A DNA stretch of 64,000 nt. It comes from JAVVSK01 sp036654235 (GTDB lineage: Bacteria > Bacillota > Clostridia > Christensenellales > CAG-138). Position 1 is the first letter of the stretch, and every line of letters begins with the position of its first letter. Location of the stretch: contig JAVVSK010000006.1 of NCBI GenBank assembly GCA_036654235.1, forward strand, positions 39,871 to 103,870. Reading direction: 5' to 3'. Shown here piece after piece: positions 43,202 to 52,030 of this stretch. Made by a program: the position numbers and the translations under genes. The notes beneath the pieces were generated by a model. The model was given only the letters and a program-made list of their open reading frames with translations, had not been told where the DNA came from and did not search any database.

Positions 43202-44221
43202 ATGAACGACGAACGATTGATAACCTCATCACTGCTTCTTGAGGATGAACAAACCGATTATAGTCTGCGTCCGCGATTTTTAAACGAATATATAGGGCAA
43301 ACAGACGTTAAAGAGCATGTAAGAATATATATGGAAGCAGCAAAGCTAAGGGGAGAGCCTCTCGACCATACGCTCTTATATGGACCTCCGGGACTTGGGA
43401 AAACGACTCTCGCCTCTATAATAGCTAACGAGATGGGAGGAAACCTTAGGATTACATCGGGACCCGCCATATCGCATGCGGGGGATCTTGCTGCGATTTT
43501 AACGAACCTTGGGCAGGGCGATATATTGTTCATAGATGAAATTCATAGGCTTAACGCGACGGTTGAGGAAATTTTATATCCGGCTATGGAGGATTTCGCT
43601 ATTGATATTATTATCGGAAAAGGTCCTTCGGCGCGGTCTATAAGATTAGATCTTCCCAAATTTACTTTAGTCGGTGCGACGACAAGGATGGGGCTTTTGA
43701 CAGCACCGCTTAGGGATAGGTTCGGGATAAAAGAGCAACTGGAAATGTACAAGCCCGAAGATCTTATGGAAATAATAGTGCGAAGCGCTGATATACTTGA
43801 AATAAAAATTGATATCAACGGTGCGGAGGAAATAGCGAAACGCTCCCGCGGAACTCCGAGGATAGCGAACCGACTTTTAAAAAGGATACGCGACTTTGCA
43901 ATGGTACTTGGAAATGGCTCAATTGACCTAGAGATAACAAAGCGTGGGCTTTATATTTTGAAGATAGATGAGTTGGGTCTAGATAATACGGACAGAAGAC
44001 TTTTAATGACAATGATAGAAAAATTTCCGGGTCGCGCCGTCGGGTTAGATACGTTGGCGGCATCGCTCTCCGAAGATTCGACGACTATCGAAGATGTTTA
44101 CGAGCCATATCTTTTACAATTGGGCTTTATTGCTAGGACACCGAGGGGACGGATTGTTTTACCGGCGGCCTACGGACATTTGGGCTTAACGCCACAGGCG
44201 GAGGAAATAAGATTATTTTGA
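43202..44221 (+). CDS. ruvB: Holliday junction branch-migration ATPase RuvB
   Basis: The 339-residue AAA+ motor has Walker A GPPGLGKTT (61-69), Walker B FIDEIH (110-115), GATTRMG sensor 1 and a C-terminal winged helix with TPRGRIVL. Clustered ruvC-ruvA-ruvB is the common bacterial resolvasome layout. Confidence 0.98.
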   Translation: MNDERLITSSLLLEDEQTDYSLRPRFLNEYIGQTDVKEHVRIYMEAAKLRGEPLDHTLLYGPPGLGKTTLASIIANEMGGNLRITSGPAISHAGDLAAILTNLGQGDILFIDEIHRLNATVEEILYPAMEDFAIDIIIGKGPSARSIRLDLPKFTLVGATTRMGLLTAPLRDRFGIKEQLEMYKPEDLMEIIVRSADILEIKIDINGAEEIAKRSRGTPRIANRLLKRIRDFAMVLGNGSIDLEITKRGLYILKIDELGLDNTDRRLLMTMIEKFPGRAVGLDTLAASLSEDSTTIEDVYEPYLLQLGFIARTPRGRIVLPAAYGHLGLTPQAEEIRLF

Positions 44222-44235
44222 CGGAGGTAAGCTTC

Positions 44236-45138
44236 ATGAATAAGAGAGTCAAGGAACTCGAAACAATGCTGGAGGAACGCAACCAAGAGCTTGAAATGAT
44301 GGCGTCGAGAGTAGGCGAGCTGAACAGTAGACTTGATGAGTATAGAACGCGCGAAGCGTCTATCGCTTATGCACTGACACAGGCTCATGAAACGAGTATG
44401 CGAATAATTGACGACGCTAACCAGAACGTAAAAAATGCGGAACTTGAAGCCGAACGCATCAAGAAAAACGCTCAAGGCGACGCGAAAAGTACGCGCGAAA
44501 AAGCGAGGCGTGATTCTCAGTCGATGTTAGACAGAGCTAAAGCGGAAGCTCAGGAAATAACGAATAAGGCTAAAGCGGATGCCGTAGAAATATCAATAAA
44601 ATCCGATATAATAGTCAAAGAGGCTGAGGATAAAGCGAAAAAGCATGAAGAATATTCAAATTATCTCGACAAGCTCATGCTTGATGTATCGAGAAAACTT
44701 TATGCTTTTATATCTGAACTTAAAAACGACGAAGAAATTGAACATGCGAATGGTCAGGGCGTAGGCGCTATAATAAAAACGCATCTTGGGATTCCTAAAC
44801 AATATGTTGATTCCAAACAGCTTTATCATACTATAATGAAGCTGGATGGACGCGCATTTCCGGAAGCTTCGGAAGTTTCGGAAGCTTCGGAAGTTTCGGA
44901 AAATTTGAAAGATGATGACGTTAAGGACGGCGGCTTTAAACTGGAAGCGAGCGATGCTCTATGCGACGACGAAGATCAGTTCGATCCTGACGATATAGTG
45001 TTCGAGGAGTTTAACGAATCGTTCAACGTTGGCGACGATATAGCGGTAGCAATATCGGGGATAAACAACTTTGATAGCGCGGAAACCGACGACGATGATA
45101 ATCTCATAAAGCCTATTACGATAGATCTGTTTGATTGA
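44236..45138 (+). CDS. Coiled-coil protein with acidic tail, distantly DivIVA-like
   Basis: The 300-residue protein starts at 44236 after GGAGG, 14 bases past ruvB. Residues 1 to about 160 are a near-continuous coiled coil rich in Ala, Lys and Glu, resembling DivIVA/cell-division coiled coils. It lacks the N-terminal membrane-binding DivIVA motif. A globular-looking part (about 145-205) leads to a very acidic tail (about 225-300, many Asp). A short SEVSEA repeat lies at about 210-222. No enzyme motif. Function is unknown; a septum or envelope scaffold is a guess. Confidence 0.65.
   Translation: MNKRVKELETMLEERNQELEMMASRVGELNSRLDEYRTREASIAYALTQAHETSMRIIDDANQNVKNAELEAERIKKNAQGDAKSTREKARRDSQSMLDRAKAEAQEITNKAKADAVEISIKSDIIVKEAEDKAKKHEEYSNYLDKLMLDVSRKLYAFISELKNDEEIEHANGQGVGAIIKTHLGIPKQYVDSKQLYHTIMKLDGRAFPEASEVSEASEVSENLKDDDVKDGGFKLEASDALCDDEDQFDPDDIVFEEFNESFNVGDDIAVAISGINNFDSAETDDDDNLIKPITIDLFD
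44861..44896 (+). repeat. 18-bp tandem repeat in the coiled-coil gene
   Basis: Two identical 18-bp units (44861-44878 and 44879-44896) encode the PEASEV/SEASEV repeat at the junction with the acidic tail. Confidence 0.9.
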
Positions 45139-45164
45139 CAAAAGTTAAATTACAATGCTATAAT
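45135..45164 (+). promoter_or_regulatory. Predicted proS promoter overlapping the upstream stop codon
   Basis: A perfect TTGACA (45135-45140) overlaps the TGA of the coiled-coil gene. A perfect TATAAT (45159-45164) follows after 18 bases. Confidence 0.85.
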
Positions 45165-45196
45165 CCGCTGATATTTTTTGATTGGAGTTAGAAAAG

Positions 45197-46633
45197 ATGC
45201 CTAAGAAGAATGATGAATTTGTAAAAGAAATAGCTTCGAGGACGGAAAATTTTCCCCAATGGTACACCGACGTTGTTATAAAGACCGATATGGTAGACTA
45301 TTCCGACGTAAAGGGCTGTATGGTAATAAAACCATATGGCTATAGTATCTGGGAACTTATACAGGAAGAGTTGAATAGGAGGTTTAAAGAAACAGGTCAT
45401 AAAAACGCTTATTTTCCTCTCTTTATTCCGGAAAGCCTTTTAAAGAAGGAGGCGGAGCATGTTAAGGGCTTCGCGCCCGAGGTAGCTTGGGTAACGCATG
45501 GCGGCGACGAGGAACTTGCGGAAAGGCTTTGCGTTCGTCCGACGAGCGAGACTATAATCTGCTCAATGTATTCAAAATGGATACAGTCGTATCGCGATTT
45601 ACCCGTTTTGATAAACCAATGGGCAAATGTTGTGCGTTGGGAAAAAAGCACGAGACCTTTTCTTAGGACGACCGAATTTTTATGGCAAGAGGGACATACG
45701 GCGCATGCGACATTCGACGAGGCACAGGAAGAAACTATTCGCATGTTGAACGTATATATAGACTTCATGGAAAACGTTCTCGCGATACCGGTAATAGCAG
45801 GGCAAAAGAGCGAAAAGGAAAAGTTCGCCGGCGCTTATGCGACTTATACTATGGAAGCCATGATGCAGGACGGAAAAGCCTTACAAATAGGCACTTCGCA
45901 TAATTTGGGAGACCATTTCGCAAAGGCTTACGATATAAAATACCTAAGCAAAGAGGGAAAACTCGAATATTGCAATACTACCTCATGGGGAACGAGTACT
46001 CGAATGATAGGCGGAATTATAATGGCACATGGAGATGACCGTGGATTGGTTTTACCTCCGAAGGTTGCGCCTACTCAGGTTGTTATTTTACCTATAGCCT
46101 CGCATAAAGAGGGAGTATTGGATAGGGCTTTCGAGCTTAAAAAAGAGCTTATTGACGCGGGGATACGCGTTGAACTTGACGATAGGGATTATTCTGCTGG
46201 TTGGAAATTTAACGAATGGGAAATGAAGGGCGTTCCTATACGCCTTGAGATAGGACCGCGCGATATAGAAACAGGTGTTGCGGTTCTGATGAGAAGAGAT
46301 ACCCTTGAAAAACAAACAGCGGAGCTTTCGGGTATTACCGAAACTATTAAGGCTCTCCTTTCAGACGTTCAGCTTGGGCTTTATAATAAGGCTCTCGCTC
46401 TAAGAGAAGGTAAAACTTCCGACGTTAAGAATATGGACGCATTGGAAACGGGAGTACAAACGGGATTTGTCCGCGCAATGTGGTGCGGAGAGCGCGCTTG
46501 TGAAGACGAGATAAAGTCAAAAACGGGGGCTACAAGCCGTTGCATTCCGTTTAAACAGGAGAATTTATCCGATACTTGCGTATGTTGCGGTAAAAAAGCA
46601 AAGCACATGATGTATTTTGCTAAGGCATATTGA
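45197..46633 (+). CDS. proS: Prolyl-tRNA synthetase, short (archaeal/eukaryotic-like) form
   Basis: The 478-residue class II synthetase lacks the editing insertion of the long bacterial form and has the C-terminal zinc-type domain with CVCCGKKA. Motifs PLFIPESLL, RPTSETIICSMYSKW and RTTEFLWQEGHTAH are clear. The ATG at 45197 is preferred; a TTG at 45182 overlaps the TTGGAG binding site. Confidence 0.95.
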   Translation: MPKKNDEFVKEIASRTENFPQWYTDVVIKTDMVDYSDVKGCMVIKPYGYSIWELIQEELNRRFKETGHKNAYFPLFIPESLLKKEAEHVKGFAPEVAWVTHGGDEELAERLCVRPTSETIICSMYSKWIQSYRDLPVLINQWANVVRWEKSTRPFLRTTEFLWQEGHTAHATFDEAQEETIRMLNVYIDFMENVLAIPVIAGQKSEKEKFAGAYATYTMEAMMQDGKALQIGTSHNLGDHFAKAYDIKYLSKEGKLEYCNTTSWGTSTRMIGGIIMAHGDDRGLVLPPKVAPTQVVILPIASHKEGVLDRAFELKKELIDAGIRVELDDRDYSAGWKFNEWEMKGVPIRLEIGPRDIETGVAVLMRRDTLEKQTAELSGITETIKALLSDVQLGLYNKALALREGKTSDVKNMDALETGVQTGFVRAMWCGERACEDEIKSKTGATSRCIPFKQENLSDTCVCCGKKAKHMMYFAKAY

Positions 46634-46686
46634 TTAATATTCAATAAAATATATAGTTAAAAATCCCGAGTATCTTAAAATAACGC

Positions 46687-46715
46687 TTGCATTATTTATT
46701 TACATGACGTATACT
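46687..46715 (+). promoter_or_regulatory. Predicted promoter of the zinc-ribbon gene
   Basis: TTGCAT (46687-46692) and TATACT (46710-46715) are 17 bases apart. Confidence 0.65.
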
Positions 46716-46775
46716 AGAGATGGTGTCCGATAATGTCGGTTGTACCGAAAATAATATTACTAAGGGGATTTTCAA

Positions 46776-47051
46776 ATGTTCCAAGACAAAGTACTAGTTT
46801 GCAGGGACTGTGGCGCAGAGTTTGTGTTCACGGGTGGTGAGCAGGAATTCTATGCGTCGAAGGGTTTTCAGAACGAGCCGTCTCGTTGCAAAGAATGCAG
46901 AACCGGTCGCAAGAATCAACGTGGTGGCGATAGGCAGATGCATGATGCCGTTTGTGCAGAATGTGGCAGACCTACTCAAATACCTTTCGAGCCGAAGAAT
47001 GACAGACCTATTTATTGCAAAGAATGCTTCCAAAATCACAGAGGAGTCTAA
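46776..47051 (+). CDS. Double zinc-ribbon protein
   Basis: This 91-residue protein has two four-cysteine sites: C9, C12, C38, C41 (VCRDCGAEF, RCKEC) and C60, C63, C81, C84 (VCAECGRPTQIPF, YCKEC). It belongs to a family common in Clostridia and annotated only as probable zinc-binding. No catalytic residues are seen; nucleic-acid binding is a plausible but unproven role. It is a single-gene unit with its own promoter and terminator. The ATG at 46776 has a weak AAGGGG site. Confidence 0.85.
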   Translation: MFQDKVLVCRDCGAEFVFTGGEQEFYASKGFQNEPSRCKECRTGRKNQRGGDRQMHDAVCAECGRPTQIPFEPKNDRPIYCKECFQNHRGV

Positions 47052-47095
47052 TCCCCTTTGCCCGCTGAGCGGATATCGGTGAATTAGAAAACGGT

Positions 47096-47129
47096 CGCGG
47101 CGTTTCATTTAGAAATGCCGCGTTTTCTT
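47096..47129 (+). terminator. Terminator after the zinc-ribbon gene
   Basis: CGCGGCGTTT (47096-47105) pairs with AAATGCCGCG (47113-47122) with one G-U pair, followed by TTTTCTT. Confidence 0.9.
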
Positions 47130-47220
47130 ATATTATAATCGCATGCATGTAAAAATCAATAATAACATTTGAAGCAGAAATTGCGTTGTTTTGCCATACA
47201 AACAACATAAAAGATTATGA

Positions 47221-47249
47221 TTGCAATTTTTCCTTTTATAGTGTAGAAT
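47221..47249 (+). promoter_or_regulatory. Predicted promoter of the Wzz/kinase/phosphatase operon
   Basis: TTGCAA (47221-47226) and TAGAAT (47244-47249) are 17 bases apart, 32 bases before the first gene. Confidence 0.65.
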
Positions 47250-47281
47250 CAATTCCATAGTTTTATTCCAAGGAGAATCTG

Positions 47282-47944
47282 ATGAGAAATCTTACATTGA
47301 AAGATATTATCGCTATTTTGCGCAACAGAATAGTTTTGATAATTATACTTCCCATTGTTACTATGACGGTGGCGGCATATCTTAGTTTTAACGTGATTGT
47401 ACCAACTTATGTAGCTCAAACCTCTCTATATGTTTTGAATACTAGCAATGAACAAATTTCTTCAAGCGATCTTACAGCGGGGCTTCAGCTAATAGAGGAT
47501 TACCGCGAGATTGCGAAGAGCAATAGCGTTGTTTCGGGAACGGCGAGAAAATTAGAATTGCCCGACCTTAAGGGATATGATATTGATGTATCTTCCGTAA
47601 ACGATTCGCGCGTACTTAGAATTTCCGTAACGGGTACGGATCCAACTATGACGGCAAATGTCGCGAACGAACTTGCCGCGCAGTTTACCGAACGTGTAAT
47701 GGAAATACTTAAAGTCGATAACGTGTCGGTAATTGATTCCGCCGATACGCCGACTATTCCGTTTGCTCCGAAAAAAGCGCAAAATATATTGATAGCCGGA
47801 CTTGTTGGACTTGTCACCGCGATAGCTGTTTCTATAGCAATAGATATGTTAAATACAACCGTTCGAACATCCGACGATATTGAAGAACAATTAAAGCTTC
47901 CTGTTTTAGCTAGGATACCTAAAATTGAGGAGAAAAAATCATGA
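47282..47944 (+). CDS. Wzz-type polysaccharide chain-length regulator / tyrosine kinase modulator (CapA/CpsC/YveK)
   Basis: The 220-residue membrane protein has two transmembrane helices (about 18-40 and 168-190) around an extracellular Wzz domain with the PxxPxxP-like PTIPFAPKKAQN motif before the second helix. In Firmicutes such proteins activate the BY-kinase encoded next. Its stop overlaps the kinase start by four bases. Confidence 0.9.
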   Translation: MRNLTLKDIIAILRNRIVLIIILPIVTMTVAAYLSFNVIVPTYVAQTSLYVLNTSNEQISSSDLTAGLQLIEDYREIAKSNSVVSGTARKLELPDLKGYDIDVSSVNDSRVLRISVTGTDPTMTANVANELAAQFTERVMEILKVDNVSVIDSADTPTIPFAPKKAQNILIAGLVGLVTAIAVSIAIDMLNTTVRTSDDIEEQLKLPVLARIPKIEEKKS

Positions 47945-48687
47945 AATTCAGAGAAAAAAATCCTTTTGAAAAGAAAAAAATCAGCATACCCGTTAGCGTT
48001 ATAGATTCATATATGCGCGGCTCCCTAAGGTTGCGGGATTCTATAAAAATTTTACGTACTAATATACAGTTTGCCGGAATAGATGATGAAATAAAATCAA
48101 TCGTGGTAACCAGTACGAATAAGGGCGAGGGAAAAACAACGACATCGTGTAATCTCGCTATAGCTATGGCGGAAGCCGGGAAACGCACCTTACTTGTCGA
48201 AGCGGACTGCCGTCACCCAATGTTGGGCAACAGACTAAAAATAAGACCTAAGTTAGGATTTGTATCGCATTTATACGGCAAAACGAGTTTAGACGATATA
48301 ATTACCGCAACAGAGCTTCCGGGATTGTTCTTATTGGATGCCGAACCGCATATAAGCAATCCTGTAGAGATTATAGATTCGAATAAGTTTACGGTTATGA
48401 TGGCTGAGCTAAGGGATAAGTTCGATATGGTTATTTACGATACGGCACCTTTGGGATCGTTTATTGAAGCTGCGCTAATAGCGGCAAGGGCAGATGCAAC
48501 GATTATCATTATAGCTCCGGGGATGACGGACATTGAAAAGGTTAAAGGTGTTTTGGAACAATTAAAAAAGGCCAATGCCCGCGTTCTCGGTGCAGTACTG
48601 AATGGGATTGAGGTTGAACGTACAAATTATCATTATGATTATTACTATTATGGAAACAGAGATAAGAAAAAGGGCGCGAAAACTTAA
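47941..48687 (+). CDS. Cytoplasmic bacterial tyrosine kinase (CapB/CpsD/YwqD type)
   Basis: The 248-residue BY-kinase has Walker A STNKGEGKTT (58-67), Walker A' LLVEADCRHP (84-93) and Walker B VIYDTAP. The C-terminal tyrosine cluster lies at Y230, Y232 and Y234-Y237, the usual autophosphorylation site. It works with the preceding membrane activator and is reversed by the PHP phosphatase downstream. Its substrates normally control capsule or exopolysaccharide length. Confidence 0.93.
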   Translation: MKFREKNPFEKKKISIPVSVIDSYMRGSLRLRDSIKILRTNIQFAGIDDEIKSIVVTSTNKGEGKTTTSCNLAIAMAEAGKRTLLVEADCRHPMLGNRLKIRPKLGFVSHLYGKTSLDDIITATELPGLFLLDAEPHISNPVEIIDSNKFTVMMAELRDKFDMVIYDTAPLGSFIEAALIAARADATIIIIAPGMTDIEKVKGVLEQLKKANARVLGAVLNGIEVERTNYHYDYYYYGNRDKKKGAKT

Positions 48688-48712
48688 AAAAGGAAGGCGT
48701 GCGATATAGATT

Positions 48713-49375
48713 ATGTTTGATATTCACAGTCATGTTTTATACGGAGTAGATGATGGAGCGCGAACGATTGATGAATCGGTAGATATGCTTAAAAAAGCGA
48801 AAATGTCAGGGATTGATAAAATTATTGCGACACCGCATGTAAGGCGCGAATACGGGAACGTGAACCTTATGCGAGAGCGTTTTTTAGAGGTTCGAGATGA
48901 AGCGGATAAACTTGGGATAAAACTTTTTATGGGCTACGAAGTAAATTGTCTTATGTTAACGGATATTAAACCCGAGGATTATAAAAGCTACTGTATAGAG
49001 GGTACAAACTCGTTTTTGCTTGAGTTTGAGTTCTCAAATATACCCGCATATTTTGATACTATGATATATGCGCTTCAAAAAGAGGGGCTCACGGTTATAA
49101 TCGCGCATCCGGAACGCTATTTATTCGTTCTAAAGGATTTTAAGATCGCAGAGCGTCTTATAGAAATGGGCTGTGAAATTCAAATTGAGTCTTGGAGTCT
49201 ATCGCTTCCTAAGTTTTCTAATCAAAGGCGAGTTGCGGAAAAACTTATAACTGAAGGAAAAGCGCATTATATAGCATCGGACGCACACAAAAGCGAGGAT
49301 TATATCAATTTTGCAAAAAATATAAGACGGTACGGAAAAACGTTCCTTGCGCCGTCATTGAGCATAAATATATAA
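48713..49375 (+). CDS. PHP-type protein-tyrosine phosphatase (CpsB/YwqE type)
   Basis: The 220-residue manganese enzyme begins MFDIHSHVLYGVDDG, placing the HxH metal site at H5/H7. ATPHV and AHPER supply further ligands and SDAHK the last. It dephosphorylates BY-kinases. No glycosyltransferase, flippase or polymerase gene follows; a terminator and an unrelated dockerin gene do. Confidence 0.92.
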   Translation: MFDIHSHVLYGVDDGARTIDESVDMLKKAKMSGIDKIIATPHVRREYGNVNLMRERFLEVRDEADKLGIKLFMGYEVNCLMLTDIKPEDYKSYCIEGTNSFLLEFEFSNIPAYFDTMIYALQKEGLTVIIAHPERYLFVLKDFKIAERLIEMGCEIQIESWSLSLPKFSNQRRVAEKLITEGKAHYIASDAHKSEDYINFAKNIRRYGKTFLAPSLSINI

Positions 49376-49556
49376 TTAACTGCAACTTTTAAGCGATATG
49401 TAAAAATATGTTTACTCTTTAATAAAAAGCAAATGTTTTTTTGACTTAATTGTACAACTATAACGATTGCGTAGGCTAAAGAACGAATAAATCTATGTTC
49501 TTCGCAAAAGCCGCTTGTTTACGGAGTATTAAACATTGTTATATAATTCATAATAA

Positions 49557-49594
49557 ATTCCGAGGAGATTTATTCGTCCTCGGGATTTTTTTTT
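49557..49594 (+). terminator. Terminator of the kinase/phosphatase operon
   Basis: ATTCCGAGGA (49557-49566) pairs with TCCTCGGGAT (49577-49586) with one G-U pair, followed by eight T. Confidence 0.92.
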
Positions 49595-49614
49595 AAAAAG
49601 AGCCCTTAAAGGGA

Positions 49615-49643
49615 TTGCAATTTTAAAAGGTATGCTTTATAAT
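49615..49643 (+). promoter_or_regulatory. Predicted promoter of the second dockerin gene
   Basis: TTGCAA (49615-49620) and a perfect TATAAT (49638-49643) are 17 bases apart, 65 bases before the start codon. Confidence 0.75.
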
Positions 49644-49707
49644 GATTTAGAATCAATGGGGGACGCGTTTGCGTCAGCCCGAAATTAATTTAGGAGGAAA
49701 CAAAACA

Positions 49708-51690
49708 ATGAAGAAAATCGTTGCATTTGCACTTGCGTTGGCTATGGTTTTAGCGCTTGTGCCGAATACTTTCGCAACAAATGTACTTGGCGCACAGAAA
49801 TCCGCTTATACGCCAAAGTCTAATTTCCAAACTGAAACCGCCGGCAATCTAGCGGCAGACAGAGAACTCCCCGGGAATAATGCGGCTGATGTTGCCAATC
49901 TCGAGGTTAATGAAGAATGGGAATCTATTAAGAACCCAAGTAAACTTGAAAGTCCGGAAATGGACTTCAATGACGAAAACTTTAATCGTTGGCGCGTTCC
50001 GTTCCCCGAAATTGGTTATGGTGCAGTTTTTGATCTTGCAACCGATTTCTCGGACATGGATCCTTTCTTCAACGACCAGACAGCTAACTGCTGGGGCTTG
50101 ATGTTCTATTGGAGCGCCGATGAAACGACCAATTACGTCTACAGCGAAAATGATAAAGTTTATGCAATGGCTCAACTTTGGGAAGGCTTTACTGCCGAGG
50201 ATGATCTAAACCTTTGCATGGCTGTTTTTGCCGGAGATAACGAGGCTGAGGAAATAAGTCTTGCCGGATATTCTATCAACAATCAGTATGTTACAACGAA
50301 ACATACTGCTCCTGCTGATAACTACATGTATGCGTTCCTACTCTTCACATGGGATCAGTCATTTAATGCTGGCAAAATATTCTTGACGGGCAACCTCTAT
50401 GAGAAGGAAGCTGCGAATCTTAATACAACGGCAACTCTTGCTCTTGGTCAGACCGCGACTCTTGATATTGGCGGTGCCGATACCGAGCTGTTCCTTGATC
50501 CGTTCTTTAGCGAAGTTTACGGAAAAGCTTATTCCGTAGATCTTAAAGCGGGCGATAAGTTTACGATTACATTCGACGGCAGTGATAAGATCGGTATAAT
50601 GGCTTATGTATTCAATGAGAGTTGGGGCTTGGTGTCGCGAACGGGTATTTCAAAAGCCGACTTTGAAGATGGGCATACGTATGATAACGTATACCTTGAT
50701 TACAGAACCCCTGTCAACGAAAAAATTTATATTGTATTGGCGGGCTTCGATTATTCCGATACAGGAACGGTAAATATGAAGCTTAGCGAATACAACGGTG
50801 AATGGGTAGCCGAAAATATCAATTTCTCAGAGCTTAACACGACCAATGTTGGCGTTGACGGCGAGGGCAACCTTATTGAAGGCGCACACTGGGGATATGT
50901 ATGGTATGCTGAAGATGGAGTAGGCGAACTTCATATTGTATATCCCGGCGAATACACCTTTACGGCAGAAAACCCGAATGTTGTTGTAATTCCTTATGAC
51001 AATACAGTTATGCATCTTAATGGTGCAACTTTCGCTGGCATACTGTCTCTCGCGAAACAGGCTCCGGTAGAAGTTAACTGTATGACAGACAACAATAAAA
51101 TAGAGAGTAATGGCGTTATGCCGTATGCACTCTATAATATTTCAAGCGAGAAAGCTTTCGCACCGATATACTTCACAGGTATGGGCGGCGTAGATCTCAT
51201 AGCTCCTTCCGGAGTTGAACTTCAGAGCGCTTCTCTTCACATTGGCTGTGCCAGATACCATGCTACCGCTATCGGCGGCGACGGTATTGAATACGCCTTT
51301 GCAACAACTACTTTTGAAGCAACCCTTACCCTTGGAGCCGGCGCAACGATAGAAGACGATCTCGTTCTTGCAACCGTTTGGTCCGATGCGACTGAGTCTG
51401 CGGTTCTTGCTTATTCATTCGCTCCTGTAGCGGATATCCATAATCAATCGGACGAAATTCTCAATATCGCTGCTGAAGTTACCGTAAAGAACTCTGTTGG
51501 TATCCGTGGCGATGCTAATGGCGATGGCACGGTTAACTCCGGCGATGCTTCCGCTATACTTCGTTTCCTTGCGAAACTTGATGTAATCGAAGGACAGAAC
51601 CTCATTAATGCCGACTATAACCAGGACGGCAACGTTAACTCCGGCGATGCTTCAGGTATCCTTCTTTTCTTAGCAGGCGGCGCACACTAA
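49708..51690 (+). CDS. Secreted protein with C-terminal dockerin, otherwise unrecognised
   Basis: The ATG at 49708 follows AGGAGG and gives 660 residues with a clear signal peptide (MKKIVAFALALAMVLALVP, cleavage near residue 24). Residues 25 to about 590 are acidic, aromatic-rich and beta-like, and I recognise no catalytic motif. A segment with LALGQTATLDIGG (about 243-255) may begin a repeated binding module. The last 65 residues are a type I dockerin with two calcium loops (GDANGDGTVNSGDAS and ADYNQDGNVNSGDAS). The loops are more alike than those of the other dockerin protein. It probably docks on a cell-surface or cellulosome-like scaffold encoded elsewhere. Confidence 0.85.
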   Translation: MKKIVAFALALAMVLALVPNTFATNVLGAQKSAYTPKSNFQTETAGNLAADRELPGNNAADVANLEVNEEWESIKNPSKLESPEMDFNDENFNRWRVPFPEIGYGAVFDLATDFSDMDPFFNDQTANCWGLMFYWSADETTNYVYSENDKVYAMAQLWEGFTAEDDLNLCMAVFAGDNEAEEISLAGYSINNQYVTTKHTAPADNYMYAFLLFTWDQSFNAGKIFLTGNLYEKEAANLNTTATLALGQTATLDIGGADTELFLDPFFSEVYGKAYSVDLKAGDKFTITFDGSDKIGIMAYVFNESWGLVSRTGISKADFEDGHTYDNVYLDYRTPVNEKIYIVLAGFDYSDTGTVNMKLSEYNGEWVAENINFSELNTTNVGVDGEGNLIEGAHWGYVWYAEDGVGELHIVYPGEYTFTAENPNVVVIPYDNTVMHLNGATFAGILSLAKQAPVEVNCMTDNNKIESNGVMPYALYNISSEKAFAPIYFTGMGGVDLIAPSGVELQSASLHIGCARYHATAIGGDGIEYAFATTTFEATLTLGAGATIEDDLVLATVWSDATESAVLAYSFAPVADIHNQSDEILNIAAEVTVKNSVGIRGDANGDGTVNSGDASAILRFLAKLDVIEGQNLINADYNQDGNVNSGDASGILLFLAGGAH

Positions 51691-51726
51691 TAGGTTTTAG
51701 ATTTTAAGTTTGAAACTTAATTGATC

Positions 51727-51763
51727 GAGAGAGGCTGATCATTAATTGATTAGCCTCTCTCTT
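51727..51763 (+). terminator. Terminator after the second dockerin gene
   Basis: GAGAGAGGCTGATCA (51727-51741) pairs with TGATTAGCCTCTCTC (51747-51761) with one G-U pair. The T-tail is weak. Confidence 0.8.
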
Positions 51764-52030
51764 ATGCTATATTAAACAGCCTTTATTATATTGAGATTCA
51801 ATAGCTTGAGTTTCTAATACCTCGTATTAATACGAGGTATTTATTGGTAAGGCTTTATCAATATTTGGAGGTGAATTATCAGCAAAGATGCCTTTTTATG
51901 TAGTTCGCAATTTTCTAAACCTTTATTCAAACTTAGGCTATGACGAAAATATGAGAAAAAGACCGCCTGGACTTTTTCTAGACGGAGTTTTAAATTAGCG
52001 CATATTGAATGAATTTAAACTTAATAAAAA
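51764..52030. other. Intergenic stretch with palindrome and a minus-strand terminator
   Basis: A perfect 26-bp palindrome occupies 51816-51841. At 51954-51985 a hairpin (CCGCCTGGA with TCTAGACGG, imperfect) has a T-rich tail on the minus strand and probably ends citXG transcription. A 36-codon plus-strand frame at 51888-51998 overlaps that hairpin and is not convincing. Confidence 0.5.
51816..51841. repeat. Perfect 26-bp palindrome
   Basis: AATACCTCGTATT (51816-51828) is followed directly by its exact reverse complement AATACGAGGTATT (51829-51841). It could be a protein-binding site or a compact hairpin with a TTAA loop. Confidence 0.9.

Noticed and set aside
51888..51998. 36-codon plus-strand frame
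   Set aside because: GGAGG is too far from the ATG, and the 3' half is the likely citXG terminator hairpin.
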